Below are positions 47,160 through 59,222 of a DNA stretch of 64,000 nucleotides, piece by piece. Where the stretch lies: NCBI GenBank assembly GCA_016748015.1, contig JAAOMT010000295.1, forward strand, positions 1,246,604 to 1,310,603, read 5' to 3'. Under the pieces are notes generated by a model that was not told the origin of the DNA, ran no database searches, and saw only the letters and a list, made by a program, of their open reading frames with translations. Numbering within the stretch: position 1 is the stretch's first letter; every line of letters starts with the position of its first letter. This stretch comes from Geosiphon pyriformis (Eukaryota > Glomeromycota > Glomeromycetes > Archaeosporales > Geosiphonaceae). Both the position numbers and the translations under genes were made by a program.

Positions 47160-47229
47160 TGTCAGCTCCTTTTAAGTAATCTATGTAATTTTTTTATCCC
47201 TATTTCTTTTTTAACATTAAAAAACCATA

Positions 47230-47514
47230 TCGACATAGTTTATTGCATATCTTCTTGTGCCTAGTGCAAATAATCCTCGAATGCTATGGAATTACAAAGA
47301 CATTATAACCAAGGAATTTGTTATGCTTTACCATTTGGGGAAACGGGACCTCGAAGCTTTTCTCGAGATCAATGAAAACAATCTTACTTGGAATATATTT
47401 CTTCGTATTCTTTTTCAAATCGCTAGCGGCCTAAGATTTACAAATGACTCAAAATTGATACATAGAGACTTGAATCCTGGGAATGTCAACAATTGGAAAT
47501 TGCAGCAAGTATAA
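47230..47514 (+). pseudogene. Truncated protein kinase catalytic domain
   Basis: The reading, probably entered by splicing after an AG near 47239 or 47264, goes through SANNPRMLWNYKDIITKEFV, MLYHLGKRDLEAFLEINENN, LTWNIFLRILFQIASGLRFT and LIHRDLNPGNV. These fit kinase subdomains V and VIA and the catalytic loop HRDxxxxN with catalytic Asp and Asn intact. It resembles the large kinase families of arbuscular mycorrhizal fungi. The reading stops 10 residues later and no DFG, APE or later subdomain is visible before LINE-C begins, so this is a fragment. Unlike its surroundings it keeps CG dinucleotides (for example CTCGAAGC, CTCGAGAT, ATCGCTAGCGG). Confidence 0.75.
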
Positions 47515-47975
47515 AAAAATTATTTTATTTTTAAATAAATTCAATTATCAGTACTCAAACAATTTCTTAAATTCAACAAATTTATAAATAACAATAAGAA
47601 AACTTTGAATTGAAAAACAAAAGTTGTTGTTTATATATATTGCTTATAAATTTGTTATGTATTGGATTAATTACAAAAATTATTTTAAAATTTGTATTTA
47701 CAATTATCAATATATTTAAAATAATTAGATATTGATGCTATTAAAAATAAAAATTTGTTCATAATAATTTGTATATAAACAAAAATAATTATAATAATTA
47801 AAGGTTTATAATTTACAAAAAATATTTTATAATTAACAAATTCAATTTAATTGTCAAATTAATAATAATAATAATAATAACTTTTTTTTCTTGTTGAACT
47901 TCTGACCACAACAAGAATCAAGAAAAGCTGAAAGAATATTTTCTTTTCTTTTTTTTTATATATTTGTTTATAAAA
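47515..47975. other. AT spacer with (TAA)n microsatellite
   Basis: A/T-rich with a run of about seven AAT units at 47859-47880, directly upstream of the LINE-C 5' end. No gene. Confidence 0.5.
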
Positions 47976-48863
47976 ATGAAATTGGTGGCCTCTTCTGCTG
48001 ATGGTTTAACTGCAAGCAAAATACAGTGAAAACTTACTTTAATACCAGAAAAAAAGAATTATTCCTACTTATATTTATAAAAACATTAACAAAAAGACTA
48101 AAAAACTTACTTTTGAAGCTAATATAATTAATTTATTTGCTGATTTTTTGGCCATAAACATGTTAAACTTTAAAGTTTTTAAGATGTCTAAATTATGAAA
48201 TAGTAATGTAAATAGTAAGACTAGTAGTATTAATAATGTATTAAATAGACAATTATATTGTAAAAAAACTTATTATGTTAATTCAAATAAGTTAAATAAT
48301 ATTAAAGTTATAAATAAGACAATTCTATAGAAAACTTATATTTAAATACATAATTTGATAAAATTACTACTACAAATTTTGTTTGATAACATAAGCAATA
48401 ATAATATTTAAAGCTTTTTTTAATTAAATTAATTATTACACCAATAAAAAAGAGAGTTTTAATTTGATAAAGTTTATTAAAAACTTTATTATCAAGTAAA
48501 TAGTTTTGAAAATATTTTTACTTTTTTAGAATTTTTGGGCATTATTAAATCAATATTTATTTTTAAATTAAACTTAAATTTAGCAAGAGATTTGACAGTA
48601 GTTAAAAAAAATGCAGTAAATATTAATCTAAAAAAATAAACATTTGTATAAATCAAAAAATAATAATTAAGAAGATTTCAATTAATCTTTTTAAAATTGG
48701 TTTTGTTTATAACTTTTGCTAAATTTGAAAAGATTGTGTTTATTTTAATACAATTTATTAGTTTATAACAAAAAATTATAATAAAATTTAAGAATAAAGT
48801 AATTCCTAAATTAATAGTTGCCAAATAATCAATTTTTATAAATAAAAATTTAATATATATTAT
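47976..48863 (+). pseudogene. LINE-C ORF1, first segment
   Basis: It begins MKLVASSADGLTASKIQ, parallel to the LINE-B start. In shifting frames it follows LINE-B ORF1: KKTKKLTFEANIINLFADFL (against KKTKKSNIAVSIVDLLAGLL), KTYYVNSN, then FENIFTFLEFLGIIKSIFIF and IVFILIQFISL in the RRM area (48500-48760). It is cut at 48863 by a family H LTR and continues after it. Far more AT-shifted than LINE-B. Confidence 0.72.
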
Positions 48864-49510
48864 TGTTATAAATAGAAATAATAAGCTAATAAATAGCAAA
48901 AAAGAACAAGATTATAGAGTAATAGAATTAATCAAAGGAAATTTAATTTCAAAAAATAAATTGAATAAATATGGATTCAATATGTAATATTAGTATTATA
49001 AAATATTTCAGTCACTAATTTTTTCAAAAAATAACAAAAAAATTTAAAGATAAAAAGATAGTCTATACTGTTAACAAATAATAATACATTGGTATAATTC
49101 TATATCTTATGTTAGTACTTTTAAAATTTAATATCAGATATTAAATGTACTTTTTAATTACATTTTATTCAATAATCTTTAAATACTATAATTATACAGA
49201 TCAGAAAAGAGTAGATAAATGCCAACAAGTAATTTTTTATTTTAAAATATTTAAATATTTAAAGCTAAAGAATAGAGAAAGAGAAATAAGTAATAAAAAA
49301 AAGATTAAATTGATAAATATTGTTTTATTTTTTTGATTTCTTACATATATTTTTCTATGTTTTTTTATAGTTGACAGACTTATTATTTATATAGCTATTA
49401 AAAGTGGTTAATAATTAAGTTATTAATTAGGTCAATAATTAAGTTACTGATTAGATTATTGATTACTATTATATATTTTTTTAATAAATATTAATGTTTT
49501 TAACTTTTTT
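48864..49510. repeat. Family H solo LTR inside LINE-C
   Basis: It starts TGTTATAAATAG-AATAATAAGCTAATAAATAG, as the LTR at 14609, contains TAGATAAATGCCAACAAGTAA and the ATTAAGTTATTAATTAGG tandem region, and ends near ATGTTTTTAAC (eroded). No internal gypsy sequence on either side, and LINE-C ORF1 resumes after it, so this is a solo LTR left by recombination between two LTRs. The end of the LTR appears shortened by a small internal deletion near 49450-49480. Confidence 0.78.
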
Positions 49511-51724
49511 AATTTTTTGGCTTTATATAATAAAAAAACTTGTATTATTGTTTATAATTCAATCTTTTATGTTTAAACTAGATATATTTTAATTTGTTTA
49601 AAAATTAAAAAGTTTAAAAATATTGCTATTTATTTAATCTTAGTTTTTAAAAATGTTAATTTATGTTAAATTAACTTGTTTTTACAAAATTATGTTATTT
49701 ATAATCAATTTATTATTGTATAATTCTAGTAAAAATTTTGGTAATTGTTTTAAAAAAAGTATAATAAAACTTAATAAACAATACTTAATATATATTAATA
49801 TTAAAAAGCAGGCTTTTATTTTTTGTTCAATTTTTTTTGGTAATAAAACTTAGATCTAAGTTGTTAATTGTATTTTGTTTACTTTTTTTTTAATGCTTTG
49901 TTAAATATTAGTTTGTTTTTGGTTATTAAATTTATTTTATTAATATTTAATATTATTAAATTAAAATTTGCTAAGTTAAAATACAGTTTTATTTAATTTT
50001 GTAAAATAAATTAATAAGTTGATAAAAATATTAAATGTATTTATATTAATTGGTTTATTAATTTTGCTCTAAATGTAAATTATTAGTAAACTTTTTTTTT
50101 GTAAAATTAAGTAAATAATATAGCAATAAAAAAAAGTTTGAAACAATAATAGTATAAAATTTTGTGTGTTTTAAAAAACTTAAAGCTAGTATTAAAAATA
50201 TTTCAAAATTGATTATAAATATTTTAACATAATTAAATAGTATTAATGGTTTTTTAAGTTTTTGTCAAATTTTTTTTTAATAATTAATTACATTTAAAAA
50301 ATTGTAAATTGTAATATAAAAGACATTAATATTTTTATAAAACAGAATAAAATTATATATTAATATATAAAAATAAATAATATAGTTTTAATTATTATTA
50401 AAACTAGTTTAAAAAAGTATAAATTCTTAAATAATAAGCAAATTTAATAAGATTTAAGTCTTTATATTTAAGTTGAATTAAAATTTTGGGTTTTAAAATT
50501 ACAGTAATTATTAACAAATATTTAATTAATTATATTGCTAAGTTTTTAAGATTTTAAGTTGGTTGTTTTTAGTTTATTTGTTTTTTAAAAACAATTTGTT
50601 AATTATTTTTTTCAGATTATATGTTAATATATTTTTTAAAATTAAATTAAGTAAAACTTTTAATGTTAATTTTATTATTATATAAGCTGTAAAAAATAGT
50701 ATATTTGTGATTTTTAGAAGCAATTTCAATATAAATAATGTTTATTATAGTATTGGTTTTAAAAATATTTTAATTTGAATTTAATTTTTTGCTAATAATT
50801 TATTAGTAAAAATTTTAATTTAATATAATTTAAAAAAAAAGTAAAAATTATTAATTAGATTTTTGTTAATAAATTATTTATAATTACAATTATTAAACAG
50901 AAAGTATATAAAATGTTTGAGTTTTTTAACACTAATTATAAAACTATTTCTGTTTTTATTAGTTTAAATGGTTTATTAAACACATATTTTATTGTTTTAT
51001 TTAAGTACATTAATAAAAATTATTAAAAATACAGAATTAAAAATATTAATATATTAATTAAGATTATTTTAAAGATATTTTTTTAATAATTGTTGCTATG
51101 GCTAATTTTTTTGATAAATTAATACAGAATAGTAATTTTAATAATATAAAGTTTTTTTTAAAAAATAATTTCTGCTTATTAATTAATAATATTTTTGGCA
51201 AATTATAAATTAAAAATTTTAATATTTATAAAAACAAATATTTGTTTAAGTTTTATAAATTAAAAATTTTAGTGTTTAAAATTATTAAATAATTAAAAAA
51301 AATATATTTAATATCAAGCTTAATTGCTTTTTAAAAACTTTATTGTTTGTTAATAAAGTTAAAACTTTTATAATTTGAAACATATTAATAATTAGTTCAA
51401 ATATAATTAATATGTATTTTGCTTTATAATATGTTAAAAAAGTTTATAAGATTTTTAAATATTAAGAATTACATATAATTAAAAATTTTGGTATTAAAAT
51501 TGTAATCAAAAAACATATAAATAATTTTGTTAAATTATAAAAATTATATTATCAAAAATATTTTAAAGTATCTTTTTTATAAAATTGTTTTGGATTATTT
51601 ATTTATTAATAATAAACTTATCTTTAAGTCTATTTAAGTTAATCTAAAGTTAATAAAATTATGTAAGATTAAACCAAAAAAAAGTGGTTTTGAATAAAGT
51701 TTTGATTATTTGGCAGTATTAATA
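49511..51724 (+). pseudogene. LINE-C ORF1 end and ORF2 endonuclease/linker
   Basis: After the LTR the reading regains LINE-B order: FKNVNLC at about 49649 (against FKDVNLCWASL), KKQAFIFCSIFFGN near 49805, then in ORF2 FNTNYKTISVFISLNGLLNT (50928-50985, against FNTNYWAIFVLVDLGGLLDV), FKYINKNY, and the linker NFCLLINNIF and FKFYKLKILVFKII (51235-51290). The last block (51600-51720) corresponds to KLILEPNSIKSKVDIIIED of LINE-B and the residues after it. It ends at the TA target of the Tigger insertion. Confidence 0.7.
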
Positions 51725-54001
51725 CAATTAAATTTAAATAACTTATACTAAAATAACTTATAATTTGTAATAAGCCATAGTATTTTAAATCTAACAATTT
51801 AATAGTTAAAAAATTTTTATGTTTATAACCCATATCTATAATACTCAATAATTCATAACTTTTTACTGTCAATATAAGTTATCTTAAATGCTAGATTTAG
51901 TTTAAATTCTGCTAATTCTGGTAAAATTACAGTAAAACAAACCAATATTTTTATGATTAAAAATGCTACATAATAATATAACATTACTTATTTAACAGAA
52001 TAATTATTAATTATTTAAGTAATTAAGTTGGAGTTTCAAATTGTCTCAAGTTTTAAATTATTATCAATTATGTGAGTAATCAAATTAGAGTTTCGAATTG
52101 TTTCAAGTTTTAAATTATTATCAATTATGTAAGCAATCAAGTTGAATTTTTGGATTAGCCCTATTTTAATCATACTTTTCCTTTGCTTTTTAATTTTACT
52201 ATATCTAATAGCAAAAAACATGCTATTTTTTTAGCTTGTGTTTTGCAAAGTTGTAAGAATGCTACACTTTATAATAAGCTTATGATGCTTGATTGGTATT
52301 ATGCAAATAATAAAAACCAATTAAAAACTGTAAGGCACTTTAAGAAAAATGGTTTTCTATACATGAAACAGTCTTTAGTTTTGGCTTAAATCAAAGATAA
52401 ACAAAATTTTTCTGCACAAACAAATATAATATATAACTTAACAAACAAATATATATGTACAATATGTAATCCTAACTTTGATAAAGCATTTGTTATTTTT
52501 GTTTAAAAGACAGAATTGTGTAAAATAACATTTATTAAAAATATAATTTAAGTTATTAACATAAAGTTTTATAATTAGATATTTCAAAAAATAAATGCCA
52601 AAAACTATTTAATAACTGATTTGAAAGCTTTAAAAACTATATTAAATTGTATTTATTTTGCTTTTATAGTAATATATTATCAACTAATATTAAGCATATT
52701 GAAGATAAATAAATGTGTATAATAATACTTTTTGCTAATTAAAGATTATACAATATTTTTAATATAGATAAAACTGTATTATTTTATGTTATATTACCAA
52801 ATTAAAACCTTATTACAATACTATATCATAACACTAAACAATTAAAAGTGTGATTGACATTTGCTTTTACAATTAATGTTAATAAAACTAAGTTTTTGCC
52901 ATTATTTATTATTGGTTATACTAAATGTTTATGCTGTTTTCAAAAAAACAGAAAAACAACTTGGTTTTTAATAATATTTAAATATTTGTGCTTAGATAAC
53001 TGATAATATTTTTTAATAATAACTTGTTAATTGAAACTATTAGCTACATAAAAAAAACTGAAACATATTATTATTAGTAAACAATTTTGCTAGTTATAAC
53101 TATAATATAAGAACTATTATAAATATTTATGTAAAATAGTTTGTACCTAACTTGACAATTGTATTTAGCTTATAGATGCTAAAATTATTTATTGTTTTAA
53201 GGCATATTATTATTACTATTTTTTTTATTATATATTAAATTTTTTTAATAATAGTATTAATAATATTTATGCAATTAACTAACTTTAAGCAATGTGTTTA
53301 ATTTATAGAACATAGATAAATGTTTCAAATGAAACAATTACTCATTGCTAACACAAAATTGGCTTTCTTTTAATCAATATAAATGACAACTTTTAGAATA
53401 AAACTACAAATTTGGAAATAATAGCTAATTATAATCAAAAAATAGTATTAGAAAAAATTAAGAATTGATACAAAAAGTTTAATTGCATACAGCCAAATTG
53501 TACATATTTATTAATTGAAAAGTTAATAAATCTATTTGAAAAAAATAATACAATTATTTTGGAACATCTGGATAATAATAAGATTGCAAATTATATTATA
53601 ACAAATTGTGAAACAAAACATGATAGCTCTGATAAAGAACAAAAAATACAGAAAATAATAAGTATTAAGAATATACTAACTGCTATTACAAATTTTAAAC
53701 AGTTTATAGAGCTTAAAAATAGCAAAAAATTTTATGATACAGTTAGTAAGTTTGCTTATATTAAATATATACTTTATAAAAGAATATAAAATGAACAAAA
53801 ATAAATAATTCTTACAAATTTTTTTAATATTGAATAAGTTAATTAAAAAATTTTATAAGAATATGCAAATAAATTTATTTTTTAATAATATTATAGATAT
53901 TTTTCTTATATATATATATATACTTAAACCTAAAAAAATATATAATCTGTAATAACTCATAGTAATTTGTATTTACTAAAGGTATAAGTTAGATTTAATT
54001 G
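51725..54001 (+). mobile_element. Pogo/Tigger-like DNA transposon relic in LINE-C
   Basis: A 2277-base element with terminal inverted repeats: it starts CAATTAAATTTAAATAACTT-ATAC and ends GTATAAGTTAGATTTAATTG, flanked by TA on both sides (51723-51724 and 54002-54003). CAATTAAA is a mutated form of the CAGTTAAA ends common in Tigger elements. Removing the element restores the LINE reading at CAGTATTAATATGTGTTTTT, matching LINE-B CAGCCTTTGGAATATGTTTT at 31024. It carries a decayed transposase (next entry). Confidence 0.85.
52180..53789 (+). pseudogene. DDE transposase relic, pogo/Tigger (CENP-B-type)
   Basis: An early block VLQSCKNATLYNKLMMLDWY and RHFKKNGFLYMKQSLVLA (52183-52389) fits the N-terminal helix-turn-helix that binds the ends. 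Then, in shifting frames, CNPNFDKAFVIFV, NIFNIDKTVLFYVILPN (52750-52805, first acidic site, NMDET now NIDKT), FAFTINVNKTKFLPLFI (52860-52910), NILLLVNNFASYNYN (53062-53106, second site, Asp to Asn in VDN), PNLTIVFSL, then a late acidic tail (ILEHLDNNKIANYIITN, 53553-53606). Inactivated by many stops and by loss of both visible catalytic Asp. Confidence 0.78.
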
Positions 54002-56704
54002 TATGTGTTTTTAAATTATATAAATAATAATATTTTTGTAATGTCATAATTCGAATTAAAAAAGATAAATTTTTAACAGTTATAAGAAATTTTTTTAATA
54101 ATAAAGTAGCAGATTTATTGGATATTTTTAATAAACTTTGAAAATACTATAATAATATTATTATTAACTTAATTGTTTGGCAAAAAGCTTAGATTTAATA
54201 AATTCTAAAATTTTATAAATATAATAATATTTTTATTAATATTTGGTTTATTATATTTATTAAAATTAACAAAAATATTTTTTAAAAAATTTTTCAGACC
54301 AAATTTTTTCTGTATATAACAAATTTAGTGTTTTTTATAATAATAAATTTTTTGTTTTAAAAGATAGTTTTATTTAATTACCTATTTTTGTTGTAAATTT
54401 AGTAATAAAAATGCTTTAAAAAAAATTTAGTTAATTCTATAAGATATATGATTTGTATATAATTTTGTAAACTGGCTTTATTTAAAAAACAGTTTGATTT
54501 ATATAAAAATGTATAAAAAATTTATTAAATTTTTTGATAAAATCACAATAATAAAAAAATAGTGATCATTTTTATTAATTATTAAATTAAAAAGCTTTTT
54601 TTAAACATTAGTAAAGTGCTTATTTTATTAATAAATAAATAAAAAATACACAAATATTTGGGGATTTTTTTTTAACTAAGAATATGTTTATGTTTAATTT
54701 GAAGAAAATATTAAGTTTTTTACAAATATGGTCTTAAAAAAAGCTAAATTAGATAAACAGTTTTTGAATTTTGGTTTTAACTATTTTGCAGCCAATTATT
54801 AATTATAAAACCCAGTTTAGTTTAATGTTTAAATGTGTTTATATTAAATAAAATTTAATTATTAAAAAAAATTAAAATCCAAAACCAATTTGTTTAGAGA
54901 TTTTCTTAATAAGACAATTTTATTATTTTTTGTTATATAGTTTTAAGTTTTTTAAGCAAATTCAATCAAAAAAAATGACCAGTTTAGTCGTTTATGTTAA
55001 TACAAATAATATTCTTAAAAAGTTTTTTAATTATACAACAATAAATTTACAGATCACAAATTGGATATTATAATATTTACTTTAATTTTTTATAAGTTGT
55101 TTATTAATTCTGTAAACAATTTTTTGGCTGGTGTAACTAAGATATAATTTATTTTTGGTAAATAATTTACTTTATGTTTTTGTTTAAAAAATAAGGTTCT
55201 AATATTAGATATATTAAATTATTTAAATTATTAATTTTAGTTAAATTTTTAAAGAAATTAGACTTTAGAAGTACAGTTTCTGTTTGGTTTAATAATAATA
55301 ATATGTTTATTAATAAAGATAATCTTAATAGTTAACATGTTTTACTGTTTTTTATAGACTTTTGTTTGTTCAAATACAATAATTACAAAATAGTTAAAAA
55401 ATGCTTAGTAAATACTAATTTAAACGTTGTTACTATTTATATTAATAGTTTGATTAAAGATTTAGGATTTTATAATACTATTGCTAATGTTTTTGCTTAT
55501 TTTTCAGATTTTAGTTTTAAAATAGGTTTGGATATTTATTTTTATTGAAATTAACTGAATTGTAAATAATAGTTTTGGTTTTAATCTGTATTTTAAAAAG
55601 AGGTATAGTTTTGATTAACTTAAATAATTAAATTGTATTAGATATATTGAATTCTAATTTAACTATTATTGGTCTTAATTTTTGCAATAAATACTAGATT
55701 AAACATTACTATATTAATAAAACTATTATAAATAAAAATTTATTAATCTACTGCTATAAAATTAAAGACTATTTTGGTATTAAAGCCAATAATTACACAG
55801 ATATAATTGCAAGTATTTTTATAAATTCATGTTTTGTTTTGTTTTTTAATGTTTATAAGTAGTATTTAATTGCTAATAATCAATTTATTTTTTGGAAATA
55901 CTTATTATTTTGTAATAAGATTGTTTGATTTTGTTTGTTATGCTAATTAAAAATTCAAATTTACTAAAAAATTTGTGAATGAATTCTTGGTTTATAATTT
56001 TAATCTGCTGTATATTATAATAGTATAACACCTAAATAAACATATATATACTAGATTGACTGATTCAATTTTTCCTGTTCTTTATTTTTATTTTATAAAA
56101 GCTTTGCACAAAAAATTGCCAATTTTTTTGAAAAAAAAAGCTATATAATATTTTATATTCAAGTACTACTTGCTTATATTGTAATTTGTTAAAAAATTTT
56201 AACTATATCTTTTGGTATAGATCTAATTTTGCTGCTAAAAAGAATGCAATTTTTGATATTATTGTTAAATAGAAAAAATTATCTGGCCAATTAGTTACAA
56301 ACTCTTTGGTTATTTAATTATTGCATAATATAAAGTCTAATAATTATTTATATATGATTATTATAAAAAATTTTGTTTTGAAGAATTTGTTTTTAGAGGC
56401 TACTAAAGTGTTTGTTGAAAATTCGGAGGCTGTTATAGACATTATCAATTTTGTGCATAATGTAGTAACTTGTTATGAGTTGAATATTTGGTTTTTAAAT
56501 ACTAATTTAAGAAAATTTTATGAATCTTATAATTCTGATAGTTGCTAATAGATCAGTGTTTTGTGATATTGGCAGTTTGTTATTATGTGGCTTTGATATA
56601 AATATCTGTAAGTTCAGCTTTAGTTATGGTATTCTAATTAATTTTGGTCTTAATGTTTTTTTATCTTGAGTTTTTGTGGTGGCATCTGTGCCTCTTGCAA
56701 TATA
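54002..56704 (+). pseudogene. LINE-C ORF2, RT to C-terminal domain
   Basis: LINE-C resumes with the LINE-B RT start: NNKVADLLDIFNKLWKYYNN (54099-54160, against DSKAAGLLNILNKLWKHYDK). Further matches are weak through the RT. RNase H is readable as LNVVTIYINSLIKDLGFYNT and ANVFAYFSDFSFKIGLDIYF (55415-55545). The C-terminal domain follows: a TSYFIKALHKKL-like reading near 56090-56120 and FLEATKVFVENSEAVIDIINF (56385-56445). Highly AT-shifted. Confidence 0.72.
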
Positions 56705-56844
56705 AGCTTGTAGTGTTGTTTTGATTGGCTTGAGTGGCTGGTTATGTGTAGAAAACACATGAGCCATGATTATTTTAGAATCTTATACAATTGTATTGTA
56801 ATAAGTAGTGATTGGGCTGCATTCATAGAATTAATAAAAAAAAA
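56705..56844 (+). repeat. LINE-C 3' UTR with hairpin and A-rich tail
   Basis: The UTR has GTGTTGTTTTGATTGGCTTG and a hairpin ATGTGT-AGAAA-ACACAT (56744-56760), extended by GGCT/AGCC outside it. It ends ATAGAATTAATAAAAAAAAA. Homologous to LINE-B and LINE-D 3' UTRs. Confidence 0.8.
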
Positions 56845-58043
56845 TGATAAGAAACCAAATATGGATGGGTATTGATTTTATGATTGGTATGTGAGATTTT
56901 CTTGAAAATTTTTTTGTTTGATAACATAATATAAATATGGTAATTATAACACTAAAGCATTATTAAAATAAATTATATGGTATTTAAATACCAAATAATG
57001 TGGTTGTGTTTACACAAGTATAATGAAAAAATAAGCATGGTTTTACAAATATATGATTTGTAATTGAACTATTATAATTAAATTTGCACATTAAAATTTT
57101 AATTTTAATAAAAAAATTTATTTTGGTTTACTTTTAATGCTTCCAAAATTTTCAAGATTATTTATTTTTTGTACATGATTTCTAAAAGTTCATCCACATC
57201 AAATTTTGAAGCAAAATAAAGAATTTATTCTGGTTACTTTTATATTTTTTTATTCGTAGAGTGGGATACGAAATTTTATATTTTAAATTCTTGAACTTTG
57301 CTATCTAAGTGTGTGGAGCTTTATTCGGTATTCATCGAGATTCCCCTTAAGAATCGCTTTAACTTTTTAGTTAAAATCTTAACCCGTTACTTAATTCGAA
57401 ATTCGGTTTGTTTGTAAAACTCAACGGGCGTAAACTTTTGACAAGACAATATCGAAAAACTAGAATTAAGGCATGATGAATGAAAGGTACTTTTACTTTT
57501 TTACCGATAAAATATGTAGACTCCCAGTACTGAAACACCTTTAAACCCAAAGAGCATTAGTTTTGAGTTTCTCAAGGTATTAGTAATCTGTGAAGCGTGA
57601 AATGATATAAATATTTAGGTTTTATTGAAGACTCCATTGGCCATTGCTTTAATGACTAAACAATTTATTCCCAATTTTTGTGCTACAATCGGTTAATATC
57701 GTATGTTCATGATAATGTGAAAGGTTAATCTTAATTTCACAATAATAAATCCTAATTTATTAATCATAATTTTTAAATTCCCCGTTCTTTGAACTTCCGA
57801 TTCCCATGTTTCAACCTGTCAAACAAAAACAGTGATAGCCACATGATCCTATTAGAACTTCCAAATTGTTATCCTTAATTTAAAATTGCATCATAAAAAA
57901 TTTCCTTTGCATGAAAGAATTTGTCAGCATAATATGAAATTTGGTGGAAAACCTTTAGCTATATAATCTCGAACTTGAAAAGCATAAAATCTAAACCCAA
58001 CTACCTTTTGAAACTGAGAGATCAATCGAATTAAAAATTTAAA
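56845..58043. other. Intergenic region and 5' flank of the PRXL2-like gene
   Basis: No gene recognised. From about 57240 the composition changes: CG pairs become frequent (TATTCGTAG, GGGATACGAAA, TCATCGAG, AATCGC, AACCCG, ACGGGCG), in contrast to the transposon block. The promoter and 5' UTR of the downstream gene must lie here. I see no convincing TATA box or other site. Confidence 0.5.
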
Positions 58044-59170
58044 ATGTCCAAAGAACTTACAATGAAAAGAAATTCTTCCATAAAAACTCCGTACAGTAGT
58101 ATAAAAGATATTAAATTAATGAATATAAAAGATGGTACACAGTTCTCGGCACATACATTATGGCAAGATTCTCCAGTTTTGGTGCTCGTTGGTAGGCTAA
58201 AAAGCAAAGAATACAATTTTCAATACCAAACTTATTACAAGTTTTTTTTTAAATATCCCAATTGAATCTCGCTGAATTTGTTTAGTTCGTCGGCCAGGCT
58301 GTTGGATTTGTCGTAACGAAGCTCTCAAATTGTCATCACATCGAGATTTAATTACTGATAAACTTGTATATATATATATATATATATATATTATTTGAAT
58401 TAAAGGTTTATTATTGATTAAAAGATCGAGGACTAATTTAAAAGGAATTTGTGTTTTTGAAACCCAAATAAATAGGGAATAAAAATGATCGCAGTGATAC
58501 AAGAAAATATTGAACATGAAGCCGAAGAATTTAACAATCTTTTTTGGAAAAGTGAAATTTATTGGGACATGGAAAAGATGTTTTATCGTGCACTTGGGTA
58601 AATAAAATGATTTATTTTGTATTGATATTTTTCAGGAATTATTAATTTCGGTCTAATAATTCTTTTTCATACATTCTAGAGATGGGGAAATTCGATGGAG
58701 TAGTAATACAAATCTGTTACGTCCTTCAGTTTTGAGAAAATTTATAAAAAGTCGAAAATTCGTAAGCATTTAATTACTTTTGAGTTTTACCATCATAATA
58801 CCAAAAATCTTGATTCCATATATCAAACCGGATTATTTGTCTTTTTAAATTTTTGTCACAGCAAGTTGGAGGTAATTTCAAAGGTCAAGGTCGAATCTTG
58901 GGTGGTCTGTACATAATTTCTGAGGGCTCAAAAGGCATCGCATTCGAACACCGCGAGAAAATTTTTGGTGATTCTCCAGACTTGGATCAAGTTCTTACTT
59001 TATGTAAAGAAATTTCAATAAAAGATCTGGATGTTGGTATGCAAGATTCTGTCAAAAGAGCGATTGGTGCCGCTAAAGTTTGTCAACTGAGAAGTCCAAA
59101 TGGATCCGGCAATTGTGGTGGGTTGAATGGAATGTGTCCCGATGATGATTCTGATCAAGAATCTGATTAG
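58044..59170 (+). CDS. PRXL2/AhpC-TSA-like thioredoxin-fold protein, five exons
   Basis: Spliced CDS, exons 58044-58191, 58286-58365, 58476-58597, 58680-58761 and 58862-59170; introns 94, 110, 82 and 100 bases, all GT-AG (donors GTAGGC, GTATAT, GTAAAT, GTAAGC; acceptors TTTAG, AATAG, TCTAG, CACAG). The frame closes without error to 246 codons before TAG. The ATG is the first possible one: TAA lies in frame at 58032. Residues 50-59 are VRRPGCWICR, the R-R-P-G-C-x-x-C signature of the PRXL2 (FAM213) branch of peroxiredoxin-like proteins, split by intron 1. The fold continues DKLGIKMIAVIQENIEHEAE, EEFNNLFWKSEIYWDMEKMF, FYRALGDGEIRWSSNTNLL, then GGNFKGQGRILGGLYIISEG. The C-terminal tail has three Cys (VCQL, GNCGG, GMCP) and an acidic end. 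Likely a cytosolic redox or antioxidant protein. Family identity is well supported; the reaction is inferred. Confidence 0.9.
58366..58475 (+). other. Intron 2 with (TA)n microsatellite
   Basis: A TA run at 58367-58391 follows the donor directly. GGACTAATTT near 58430 is a plausible branch site. Reading through is impossible because of TAG at the acceptor, which supports splicing. Confidence 0.75.
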
Positions 59171-59216
59171 TTAAATATTTTTTGGCAATTGTATATCATT
59201 ACCCATTTTTTAATGC

Positions 59217-59222
59217 AATAAA
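59217..59222 (+). terminator. Polyadenylation signal of the PRXL2-like gene
   Basis: AATAAA lies 46 bases after the stop, in an A-rich context, with no other candidate closer. Position fits a fungal 3' end. Confidence 0.6.

Noticed and set aside
58197-58517. Minus-strand open frame overlapping the PRXL2-like gene
   Set aside because: It runs across introns and exons in antisense and contains the translated TA microsatellite; the sense exons form a coherent family protein.
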